Shown here one piece after another: positions 1 through 6,816 of a stretch of 20,119 bases of DNA. A program made the translations under genes and the position numbers. The DNA comes from an uncultured Clostridia bacterium (GTDB taxonomy: Bacteria > Bacillota > Clostridia > Oscillospirales > Ruminococcaceae), in contig CAMWNQ010000011.1 in assembly GCA_947175655.1 (NCBI GenBank), forward strand, positions 1 through 20,119. The letters are read 5' to 3'. The notes under the pieces are model-generated. The model was not told the origin of the DNA. It ran no database searches and worked only from the letters and a program-made list of their open reading frames with translations. Each line of letters begins with the position of its first letter. The first letter of the stretch is position 1.

Positions 1-2366
1 AAATATCAGAACCATTAATAATCCCTGAAAATGATATTCCATCTGATAATAATAAAGATGAAGATGAAAACAAAGAAAGTAATAACCCCGAAAAAAAACC
101 AAAAAGAAAATTCAAGTTTCTGCCAATAAATGCTGGCACCATTACTATCATTGCCGGAATAGTTTTAACAATAATTTTAAGTATGATAGAATCCCCATAC
201 AAAAAAGCATTTTTACTTTTAACAATTACTCTTATATTTGAATATATTTTATTATCCCTTTATCACAACTATGGCAAAAAACTTTTAAAATTTTCAGGTA
301 AGATGTTAATTATATTATCTACACTTGAACTTACTTTATTTAATGCTCCAGCTTATCATCTCTGGTTTGGAAATTTTGAAAAGAAAACTTTAAATCTTGA
401 ATCTGGATATGTTGAAATTGGTTCAGCCGATATTGATACAGAAAAAAACACTGCTTATATAAAAGGAAAAAATGAATCTGTTCTTACTTTTGAAAATCTG
501 AATTTCAAAATAGGTACAATATATGCAGATATCGAATTTATAAGAAATACAGAACACGTTAAAACTGTAATTGATATTTCAGATGAAACAGCTGCCCATT
601 ACAGATATGATATAGCAAAAACAGATATTATTAAAGATAAAGAATCATCAGCTTATATCCCTTGTGAATTTTCAGGAAATGTAAAAAATTTCAGAATCAA
701 ATTTACTGGATATAATGATGGTGATGAAATATTTGTAAAAAGCATAAAATTCAATGAAGATATACCTTTGACGGTTTCTTATCTAAGAATGGGAATTATA
801 GGAATACTTGCAATACTTGTATATTCAATATGCTGTCTTGAATTCTTTAAAGCTCCTTTTTATCAGAAGAAAACTTTCTGTAAATTTGTATTTTTTGTGA
901 CTACTATTTTCTGTTGTCTTCTTGCTTTTCTTGTTATAAATAAGGAACTTGGAAAGAATGTAACTATAAAAGACCATCTTAAACTAAAGTATGGCAATCA
1001 GATTACTCAGGAACTTGTTGATGCTTTTGAAAAAGGACAAGTTTCACTCCTTGATATTCCAGATGAAAGAATCGCTGATATGGAAAATCCATATGACTGG
1101 GGTCTGAGAAATGATTCAGGGTTGAATTTTGCTTGGGATCATCTTTATTATAATAACAAGTATTATTCATATTATGGAGTTGCTCCGGTTTTACTTTTAT
1201 ATCTCCCATATCATAAGATAACTGGTTATTACTGTTCTACCAATCTTTCAATAATGCTGTTCAGTATTATTGGTATGATATTTCTTTCACTGACATATTA
1301 TCTCTTTATAAAAAAATGGTTCAAGGATACTTCAGTTGGAATTGTAATTGCAGGTCACATAATTATAATGGCATCAAGTGGAATATGGTACAGTGTTGGA
1401 AGAAATATATTTTATGAAATTTCAATGTCATCAGGATTTATGTTTATAGCAATAGGTGCTTATTTCCTTTTGTCATCAAATGTAGTAAGTGAGGGAAGAA
1501 TTTCAGTTGTAAAAACATTTTTTGCATCTCTTTTCCTTGCACTTGCAGTATTATGTCGTCCTACACTTGCAGTATACTGTATCTGTGCGTGTGTTTACCT
1601 TGCATATGGATTCTTTAAAAAAGAACATATTGTACTTGAAGGCAGTGAAGCAGTTTCAAAACCTGTAAAAAAGACCGCTTTTCTCATATGTGCAATTGTA
1701 CCGTTTGTAATATTTGGTGGTTTCCAGATGTGGTATAATTATATACGTTTTGGCTCTCCTATTGATTTCGGAATAAAATACTCACTCACTATAAATGATT
1801 TTATTCATTCACAATTTCATGTAATATTTGTTCTGATAAGTCTTTTCAACTACATTTTAGCACCTCCGGCATTTTCTCCGGAATATCCTTTTATAACAAC
1901 TCCTTTTTCAAGATTTGAAGCAAACGGATATTATTTCTCAGATGCAGGAAATACATCAGGAATAATTTTCCTTGCTTTTCCGGTTATTGCTTATTTATTA
2001 AGTACAAAAGCTCTCAATAAACTTCCAGATAAAAAATCAAGAATTAAAAATCTTCTTCTTATAGGTCTTCCCTGTGTTCTTATGCCACTTGTTATAATAT
2101 GCTCAATCTGGGAAAGCGGATATGCTGTAAGATATACTTCAGATTTCTCTTGGCAGATTATTATAGGTGCTTATGCAGTTTTATTCTTCCTTTACTCAAA
2201 AACCAAGGATAAAACAAAAAAAGATTTAGTCCATAAATTTATGGCTGTATCTATGGTATGTGCTGTTATAATTAACGGAATTCAAATATTTAATTTTACA
2301 TTCCCACAAAGTGATTATCCTGCTCTCTGCTATTCACTTGAAGAAATAATTGCTTTCTGGAGATAA
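1..2366 (+). CDS. Multi-pass membrane protein, GT-C-like glycosyltransferase candidate (5' end outside window)
   Basis: The frame stays open from the left edge (codons from base 3) to the stop at 2364-2366, giving 787 visible residues. The ATG at 183 is internal: it has no convincing ribosome site and lies inside a predicted membrane helix. Visible part: a charged Asn/Asp/Glu/Lys linker (about residues 10-40), three membrane helices (about 44-112), a beta-rich probably external domain (about 120-255), two more helices, a loop around residues 378-400 with the pattern WDHLYYNNKYYSYYG then a proline-containing helix, and roughly eight further helices. That Tyr-rich loop pattern recurs in large clostridial GT-C-like membrane proteins (recalled, not searched). 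The next gene encodes a polyprenyl-phosphate sugar synthase, which fits a role as a transferase using that lipid-linked sugar outside the membrane. No catalytic acidic motif can be fixed with confidence, so a flippase or other polysaccharide membrane protein remains possible. Confidence 0.6.
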   Translation, partial: ISEPLIIPENDIPSDNNKDEDENKESNNPEKKPKRKFKFLPINAGTITIIAGIVLTIILSMIESPYKKAFLLLTITLIFEYILLSLYHNYGKKLLKFSGKMLIILSTLELTLFNAPAYHLWFGNFEKKTLNLESGYVEIGSADIDTEKNTAYIKGKNESVLTFENLNFKIGTIYADIEFIRNTEHVKTVIDISDETAAHYRYDIAKTDIIKDKESSAYIPCEFSGNVKNFRIKFTGYNDGDEIFVKSIKFNEDIPLTVSYLRMGIIGILAILVYSICCLEFFKAPFYQKKTFCKFVFFVTTIFCCLLAFLVINKELGKNVTIKDHLKLKYGNQITQELVDAFEKGQVSLLDIPDERIADMENPYDWGLRNDSGLNFAWDHLYYNNKYYSYYGVAPVLLLYLPYHKITGYYCSTNLSIMLFSIIGMIFLSLTYYLFIKKWFKDTSVGIVIAGHIIIMASSGIWYSVGRNIFYEISMSSGFMFIAIGAYFLLSSNVVSEGRISVVKTFFASLFLALAVLCRPTLAVYCICACVYLAYGFFKKEHIVLEGSEAVSKPVKKTAFLICAIVPFVIFGGFQMWYNYIRFGSPIDFGIKYSLTINDFIHSQFHVIFVLISLFNYILAPPAFSPEYPFITTPFSRFEANGYYFSDAGNTSGIIFLAFPVIAYLLSTKALNKLPDKKSRIKNLLLIGLPCVLMPLVIICSIWESGYAVRYTSDFSWQIIIGAYAVLFFLYSKTKDKTKKDLVHKFMAVSMVCAVIINGIQIFNFTFPQSDYPALCYSLEEIIAFWR

Positions 2367-2368
2367 TT

Positions 2369-2373
2369 GGAGG
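2369..2373 (+). promoter_or_regulatory. Ribosome binding site of the GT2 gene
   Basis: GGAGG lies 8 bases before the ATG at 2382 and immediately after the upstream stop codon. It decides the start over the upstream in-frame TTG. Confidence 0.8.
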
Positions 2374-2381
2374 TCAAAAAA

Positions 2382-3332
2382 ATGGATACATTATATTTAG
2401 TTATTCCATGTTATAATGAAGAAGAAGTTCTTCCGGAAACTTCTTCACAATTAAAAAATAAAATGGAAGGTCTTATAGCAAAGGGAAAAATTTCACCCAA
2501 AAGCCGTATAGTATTCGTAAATGACGGCTCAAAGGATAAAACATGGCAAATTATAGAAAGTCTTCATCAGGAAAACAAAATCTTTCAGGGTGTAAAACTT
2601 TCAAGAAACAAAGGTCATCAGAATGCATTACTTTCTGGTCTTATGACTGTTAAAGACCGCTGTGATATGACTATATCTCTTGATGCAGATTTGCAGGATG
2701 ATATAAATGCTATTGACGAAATGGTTGACAAGTATTATGATGGCTGTGATGTTGTATATGGTGTAAGAAGTGCAAGAAAAACAGATACATTCTTTAAAAA
2801 GTTTACCGCTGAAGGATTTTATAAGATAATGAAGTCTATGGGTGCGGATATTGTATTCAATCACGCTGACTATCGTCTTATGAGCAGACGTGCTTTGAAT
2901 GGATTAAAGAGCTTTAAAGAAGTAAATCTGTTTCTTCGTGGAGTTGTTCCTATGATTGGATATAAAAGCGATTCTGTATATTATGAACGTAAGGAACGTT
3001 TCGCCGGAGAATCAAAATATCCTCTTAAAAAGATGCTTGCATTCGCTTGGGAGGGAATTACATCACTTTCTACAAAGCCTATAAAAATGATTTCTGTTCT
3101 TGGAGGCGGTATATTTATAATAAGTATAATAATGCTTATTTATTCTATAATACGTCATATAATGGGTGCGACAGAGATAGGCTGGACATCAACAATAGTA
3201 TCAATATGGGCAATCGGAGGACTTCAGCTTCTTGCAATAGGCATCATAGGTGAATATATCGGAAAAGTTTATCTTGAAACAAAGGAAAGACCTAAATTTA
3301 TAGTTGAAACTTATCTTTCCGATGAAAATTAA
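2382..3332 (+). CDS. Family 2 glycosyltransferase, GtrB/DPM1-like polyprenyl-phosphate sugar synthase
   Basis: Probably transfers a sugar from a nucleotide donor to polyprenyl phosphate on the inner membrane face. The 316-residue protein has the GT2 nucleotide-binding start VIPCYNEEE (8-16), VNDGSKDKT (47-55), the GHQNALLSG segment (79-87), the metal-binding DxD in SLDADLQDD (99-107), and ADYRLMSRR (162-170), which is typical of the GtrB/DPM1 group. Two C-terminal membrane helices (about 236-258 and 270-293) match GtrB/YkcC-type enzymes of about 310-330 residues. The ATG at 2382 is chosen because GGAGG (2369-2373) sits 8 bases before it; the in-frame TTG at 2367 overlaps that ribosome site. 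It starts 15 bases after the upstream stop, so the two genes are probably co-transcribed and cooperate in glycosylation of a surface polymer or protein. Sugar and acceptor are not visible. Confidence 0.88.
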   Translation: MDTLYLVIPCYNEEEVLPETSSQLKNKMEGLIAKGKISPKSRIVFVNDGSKDKTWQIIESLHQENKIFQGVKLSRNKGHQNALLSGLMTVKDRCDMTISLDADLQDDINAIDEMVDKYYDGCDVVYGVRSARKTDTFFKKFTAEGFYKIMKSMGADIVFNHADYRLMSRRALNGLKSFKEVNLFLRGVVPMIGYKSDSVYYERKERFAGESKYPLKKMLAFAWEGITSLSTKPIKMISVLGGGIFIISIIMLIYSIIRHIMGATEIGWTSTIVSIWAIGGLQLLAIGIIGEYIGKVYLETKERPKFIVETYLSDEN

Positions 3333-3344
3333 CAAAGCAAAAAA

Positions 3345-3373
3345 ATAAGCGGACATTTAAAATGTCCGCTTAT
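3345..3373. terminator. Bidirectional intrinsic terminator between convergent operons
   Basis: A near-perfect inverted repeat has arms 3345-3358 and 3360-3373 (core AAGCGGACAT / ATGTCCGCTT). It is flanked by an A run on the left (3339-3345) and a T-rich stretch on the right (TTGTTTTCT), so it can form a hairpin with a U-tract on either strand. It lies 12 bases after the glycosyltransferase stop and 8 bases beyond the last stop of the pilus operon, so it likely ends both transcripts. Confidence 0.85.
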
Positions 3374-3381
3374 ATTGTTTT

Positions 3382-3807
3382 CTATTCAACATTAACTTTA
3401 ACTGCTATGCTGTCATCTGTATCCATTATAATAACTGTCACTGTACAAGTTCCAGATGAAACAGCAGTTATATTTCCTTCATCATCAACAGATGCAATAT
3501 CTGCATCAGATGTAAGCCATATAAGCTTTGATGTAGTTTCAAAATCAGTTAATTCTGCCTTGCATACTTCTCCGATTTTAAGATTTAATTCATATGAACT
3601 TTCAGGCTTGAAATCTATACCACTACTACTTTCATCACTAACATCTCCATCACTATCGATGATGTCTGATAAAATACTACTCTCTGAATTATTATTATCA
3701 TTATTTTTGTTTGAAAAAATTATTAAAGCTACTGCTCCAATAATAATAAGTATAAGAAAAACAAGACATAGCTGAAGCATACGATACTTTAAAGTTTTCT
3801 TATTCAT
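3382..3807 (-). CDS. Membrane-anchored protein with one bacterial Ig-like (Big_2) domain
   Basis: Last gene of the pilus operon; its ATG follows the sortase stop by only 2 bases, suggesting translational coupling. The 141-residue protein has a short basic N-terminus, one membrane helix (about 13-32), an Asn/Ser/Asp-rich spacer (about 34-65) and a C-terminal Ig-like domain (about 70-141). The domain shows the Big_2 pattern: W-x-TSD, IASVDDEGNITAVSSGT and an alternating CTVTV strand. No sorting signal or enzyme motif is seen, so it should stay in the membrane with the Ig domain outside. Possible roles, all inferred, are an accessory for pilus assembly or sortase placement, or a wall-binding anchor. 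The adhesin gene of this operon carries similar Ig-like modules. The function is not established. Confidence 0.75.
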   Translation of the reverse strand: MNKKTLKYRMLQLCLVFLILIIIGAVALIIFSNKNNDNNNSESSILSDIIDSDGDVSDESSSGIDFKPESSYELNLKIGEVCKAELTDFETTSKLIWLTSDADIASVDDEGNITAVSSGTCTVTVIIMDTDDSIAVKVNVE

Positions 3808-3809
3808 TG

Positions 3810-4502
3810 TTAATCATCACCTAACTTAACCTCAACTGCTCTAACTGTAACACGGCTTTGACCACTTAATGTACAAGTAAACAAAGTCAAATCCCAGTCA
3901 TCAGCTGAACCAAATTCCATAGATTCAATATCATATCCATCAATTAGTTCAGAAAGTATTACTTCATATTCATAAGTAATACCATTGACATCAGTAAATA
4001 TAATCTGATCACCAATGTTAAGATTCTGAATATTTCCAAAATGAGAACGATAATTGTGAGCAGCAATTATTAAATTACCCTCCTGAACTGTTCCTTCATA
4101 ACGGCAAGGCGAATAATTAAGATTTGAATAACTCCAGTTACTGAGTACTGGCAATTCCAAATTCAGTGATGGAATCCAGATTATACCAATATATATACTG
4201 CCATCAATCTCAATCGTTTTTTCTTCAATAACTTCTGTAGCTATTGTTGTTTCTTCATATTCACTGAATAAATCATTTTCATATTCACTGAACAAATCAT
4301 TTTTTATTGTTACTAATGGCAGTTCTGGTTCTGTAACAGGTTCAGTTGTCTGGGGAATTATTTCTTTAAGTTCACTTAAAATCTCACTTGCAACCTGACC
4401 ACTTTTACTATCCTGTTTAAAATTATAAACAACAAGGAACAATGCTGAAAGAAACAGCATTGCTCCCGTTAATATCCAAAATAAACCTCTTGTTTTTTTC
4501 AT
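3810..4502 (-). CDS. Second sortase (transpeptidase), class uncertain
   Basis: A 230-residue sortase with an N-terminal membrane helix (about 8-26), a long acidic Thr/Glu stalk (about 35-100) and the sortase beta-barrel (about 100-228). The catalytic triad is visible: His149 in IIAAHNYRSHFG, Cys210 in LTLFTC and Arg217 in GQSRVTVRA. It has no C-terminal membrane helix, unlike the class C enzyme upstream, so it is more like a wall-anchoring enzyme than a pilin polymerase. In pilus systems with two sortases, the second commonly joins the finished pilus or base pilin to peptidoglycan; that role is inferred. A 24-bp tandem duplication in the stalk gives the peptide NDLFSEYE twice. The ATG starts 15 bases after the base pilin stop with only a weak ribosome site. 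Confidence 0.85.
   Translation of the reverse strand: MKKTRGLFWILTGAMLFLSALFLVVYNFKQDSKSGQVASEILSELKEIIPQTTEPVTEPELPLVTIKNDLFSEYENDLFSEYEETTIATEVIEEKTIEIDGSIYIGIIWIPSLNLELPVLSNWSYSNLNYSPCRYEGTVQEGNLIIAAHNYRSHFGNIQNLNIGDQIIFTDVNGITYEYEVILSELIDGYDIESMEFGSADDWDLTLFTCTLSGQSRVTVRAVEVKLGDD
4254..4301. repeat. 24-bp tandem duplication inside the sortase stalk
   Basis: Two adjacent 24-bp copies (4254-4277 and 4278-4301) differ at one base (T at 4269, C at 4293). They encode two copies of the octapeptide NDLFSEYE (residues 68-75 and 76-83). The near identity suggests a recent in-frame slip or duplication that lengthens the stalk. Confidence 0.9.
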
Positions 4503-4517
4503 ATCTAGCTACTCAAA

Positions 4518-5612
4518 TTACTTTCTTGAACGAATACGCAAACCTATGGATATAAGAATTATTCCGCCTCCTGCAAGTACCGGAACAGGCCACCATAACT
4601 GTCCTGTTTGAGGAAGTTTTCCTCTTATAGTAGTTGTAGTTTGTGGTTTTTCAGGTGTAGGTTCAGGAACAGTAGTTACCACTTCATCTGTAGTTATTGT
4701 GGTTTCTGTTGCAGTAAAAGTACCTGTACCTGTCACTGTCGTTGTTGATGTTGTTATTGATGTTGTTGTCGTTGTTGATGTTGTTTCTTCAGGTGGCTGG
4801 TCACCAATATCAAATTTATGAGTATTTACTATTGCATATTGTGTCTCATTGGAACGATATACTACTGTATAGTTTTCAGGTATATCAACTTCTTTAACTC
4901 TCCAGTCAGTATGAGCTTGATCAGTCCAAGTATAGCTCCAGTCGTTTGATTCATCAAGTACAACAGTTTCAAAATATTCGCCATCTTTGTACATTTCTAC
5001 TGATATGGATACTGTTCTGTCCTGTAACTGATTTGCATCATTACGCCATATCTTTTTTATTGTATAATCAGCATCCATCTGGTCGAGTACTCCAAAATGG
5101 AAGAACTTAGGATTGATGGTATAATTCTGATTAGTACCGTCTTCTTCCTCTCCTATTTCTAATATAAATGGTTCAGGAACATAACTAGTTGTGTCTATTT
5201 TTAAGAGATTTCCACAAACAAGATATAATCCCTGTTCAAGGTCAGTAAAATCAAGTTTTCCGGAAGAATCAGTTTCACCTGACATCAATGGTGATATTTT
5301 GTCAATAATTACACAGTTTTCAAGAGTAGATGCTATATCGCTTAATCCTGTACTTGTTGTATCTTCAAGCGATACCGGATATTCTTCAAAATCTCCGCTT
5401 AATTGATACTTATCTCCGTATCTGTAGCCTACTTTATAAAGATTCCATTGCATTCCTGCCAAAACTTTATCTTCTGATACACAATTTAAGCTCAAAGAAC
5501 CGTCATTCTTATCTTCGGCATATGATGTCATTATACATATTCCGGCAAAAAACCACAACATCACCCCTAATAATGTCACAACAGCTCCAGCCTTTTGAAA
5601 TCTGGTATTCAT
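4518..5612 (-). CDS. Cna-B minor/base pilin with LPQTG sorting signal
   Basis: A 364-residue surface protein. A membrane helix and signal peptide region (about 8-31) is followed by an N-terminal SpaA-like beta domain (about 36-170, with SLSLNCVSEDK, WNLYKVG and a DLEQGLYLV segment), a Cna-B domain (about 182-265, starting ADYTIKKIW, with NDWSYTW and ending IVNTH), a Thr-rich linker (about 276-328) and the sorting signal LPQTG (333-337), hydrophobic helix and basic tail RIRSRK. The small size, wall-spanning linker and place after the pilus sortase suggest the base pilin that ends polymerisation and is joined to the wall. The ATG at 5612 is chosen because it follows the upstream stop by 4 bases and AGGAG lies upstream; the longer frame to 5642 would overlap the sortase and lacks a suitable start. 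Confidence 0.85.
   Translation of the reverse strand: MNTRFQKAGAVVTLLGVMLWFFAGICIMTSYAEDKNDGSLSLNCVSEDKVLAGMQWNLYKVGYRYGDKYQLSGDFEEYPVSLEDTTSTGLSDIASTLENCVIIDKISPLMSGETDSSGKLDFTDLEQGLYLVCGNLLKIDTTSYVPEPFILEIGEEEDGTNQNYTINPKFFHFGVLDQMDADYTIKKIWRNDANQLQDRTVSISVEMYKDGEYFETVVLDESNDWSYTWTDQAHTDWRVKEVDIPENYTVVYRSNETQYAIVNTHKFDIGDQPPEETTSTTTTTSITTSTTTVTGTGTFTATETTITTDEVVTTVPEPTPEKPQTTTTIRGKLPQTGQLWWPVPVLAGGGIILISIGLRIRSRK
4738..4785. repeat. Degenerate GTT-rich repeat in the Thr-rich linker
   Basis: An 18-bp stretch at 4738-4755 recurs at 4768-4785, with similar GTT/GAT units between. It encodes the Thr/Ser linker before the sorting signal, a place where length can vary by replication slippage. Confidence 0.75.
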
Positions 5613-5616
5613 CTTT

Positions 5617-6492
5617 CTAATCACTCTCCTTTGGCAAATCATATATAGGATTTCTGTACGGCAATTTTCTTGCCTTTTTCTTTCCGCTTATTCCCCAGAA
5701 TATTACAAGCATTAAAAGTAATGGCATTGATATTACTGGAACTACTAATAATGGGTCTACTTTGGTGGCATCCGGTAAAACCTTTACATCTTTTGCATAT
5801 ACCGTTTCAATTCTTTTTGAACGTATCAACAATCTGTGTGAGTTTACTCCATAGGGCGTACAGGTCATCAATGTTACATAGTCACTGTCAGGTATTATTG
5901 CAAGCTTATCCATTGCATCAGGATTTACTATCAAGATGCTTTCTACTTCATATGTAAATATCTGGTCAAGTACTGTTATTGTAAAGGTATCTCCTTTTAC
6001 AAGCTTATCCAAATCTGTAAATAATCTTGCAGAAGGAAGTCCTCTGTGTGCAGATATTACCGAATGTGTTCCTTTTCCTCCTATAGGAAGAGAAGAACCT
6101 TCAAGATGTCCGCAGGCTATATTAAGAACTTCTGCACTTGTTCCGTGATATATCGGAAGCTCTACTTTTATTAAAGGTATTGTTATATATCCTATAATGC
6201 CTGTTCCTGAAATGTCAAGCACATCATTATATCCTTCAATTTCCTTGTAATTGGTGAAAGGTGCATAAAGTTCACTGAGTTTTCTGTTATACTCCTCTGC
6301 TTCAAGCCAGATTTCTGCATATCTGTCAGGGTCAATTTCTCTTACTGCATCATTATATCTTGATACGGCTTGGCTCTGTGCCTTGGAATTCCACCAGTCA
6401 CTTACTGTAGGATATAGCATTACGGAGAGACCCACGAACAACATTATTACTAAAAATACCGTTGATATTACATTAATCTTTTTTTTGCTCAT
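5617..6492 (-). CDS. Class C pilus-polymerising sortase
   Basis: A 291-residue membrane transpeptidase that should link pilin subunits through lysine side chains. It has an N-terminal helix (about 7-27), a lid region (about 70-90), the sortase barrel and a C-terminal membrane helix (about 247-269) with a basic tail, the two-helix layout of class C. Catalytic residues are His149 in SAHRG, Cys211 in TLMTC and Arg220 in NSHRLLIR; HLEGSSLPIGG and SARLFTDLDKL are also class C signatures. In the lid, APF (77-79) stands where many class C enzymes have a DPW/DPF-type motif, so the usual lid Asp is not evident. The ATG at 6492 is preceded by AGGGAGGG; the longer frame would begin at a GTG inside a hairpin. 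Eight A bases occupy codons 3-5. The stop lies 4 bases before the base pilin ATG. Confidence 0.92.
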   Translation of the reverse strand: MSKKKINVISTVFLVIMLFVGLSVMLYPTVSDWWNSKAQSQAVSRYNDAVREIDPDRYAEIWLEAEEYNRKLSELYAPFTNYKEIEGYNDVLDISGTGIIGYITIPLIKVELPIYHGTSAEVLNIACGHLEGSSLPIGGKGTHSVISAHRGLPSARLFTDLDKLVKGDTFTITVLDQIFTYEVESILIVNPDAMDKLAIIPDSDYVTLMTCTPYGVNSHRLLIRSKRIETVYAKDVKVLPDATKVDPLLVVPVISMPLLLMLVIFWGISGKKKARKLPYRNPIYDLPKESD

Positions 6493-6496
6493 GAGA

Positions 6497-6504
6497 CCCT
6501 CCCT
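6497..6504 (-). promoter_or_regulatory. Ribosome binding site of the class C sortase
   Basis: AGGGAGGG on the - strand lies 4 bases before the ATG at 6492 (core GGAGG spaced by 5). It fixes the start, giving MSKKKINV as the N-terminus. Confidence 0.8.
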
Positions 6505-6512
6505 AATGTCCG

Positions 6513-6537
6513 CCGGCGGGTTTATCACGTCCACCGG
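6513..6537 (-). other. GC-rich hairpin just upstream of the sortase ribosome site
   Basis: In very A+T-rich surroundings, CCGGCGG (6513-6519) and CCACCGG (6531-6537) can pair over 7 bp with one G-U and an 11-base loop. The two arms lie within imperfect direct copies of a GCCGG(T/C)GGAC element. The hairpin ends 8 bases before the ribosome site, so it may act on mRNA stability or translation of the sortase. Confidence 0.5.
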
Positions 6538-6605
6538 CAGAAATAAGGTTTATACAAATACAAATATTATTTTTAATTTTATCTTATAAAGATATACAAA
6601 CATTC

Positions 6606-6628
6606 CAGTCCGTTTTTTCTCCGGACTG
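6606..6628 (-). other. Hairpin in the backbone pilin/sortase intergenic region
   Basis: A perfect 7-bp stem (CAGTCCG at 6606-6612, CGGACTG at 6622-6628) has a 9-base loop that is purine-rich on the transcribed strand. No U-run follows on the - strand, so it looks like a processing or attenuation hairpin rather than a full intrinsic terminator. Confidence 0.5.
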
Positions 6629-6685
6629 ATTTTATCATCAATCCTAAAAAAGTTTTGACCACTTTTAATTATAGATTTTTGATTT

Positions 6686-6816
6686 TTTTGAATTTTTCAA
6701 AATTTATCTGCTTTTTCCCTTCTTTTAGCATTTATAATTTTGAATTTTTCAAATTCATTTTATTTTTTTGAATAATTTTTAAGAATTTTCAGAGCTGAAT
6801 TTTGAATTTTTCAAAA
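6686..6816. repeat. Three copies of a 17-bp palindrome after the backbone pilin gene
   Basis: TTTTGAATTTTTCAAAA occurs at 6686-6702 and 6800-6816, and a 16-base match ending CAAA lies at 6738-6753. Spacing is 52 and 62 bases, and a degenerate partial copy lies near 6763-6780. The last copy abuts the pilin stop codon. Each is an inverted repeat on both strands. They may form small hairpins in the pilin mRNA 3' region or bind a protein. Outside these elements and the two hairpins, no promoter or gene is seen between 6493 and 6816. Confidence 0.7.

Noticed and set aside
91..98. Phase-variable A8 tract in the membrane protein linker
   Set aside because: A runs of this length are frequent by chance in DNA this A+T-rich, and the frame is intact; nothing else points to switching.
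2367..2381. TTG start for the glycosyltransferase giving five extra residues
   Set aside because: It overlaps the GGAGG that serves the ATG at 2382; the GT2 fold begins right after that ATG.
3362..3775. A 137-codon + strand frame opposite the Ig-like gene
   Set aside because: It is the shadow of the - strand gene, begins inside the terminator hairpin and has no ribosome site. The same applies to the many + strand frames opposite the adhesin and pilins.
6686..6816. CRISPR array
   Set aside because: The three repeats are only 17 bp, palindromic and unequally spaced in A+T-rich DNA, and no cas genes are present.
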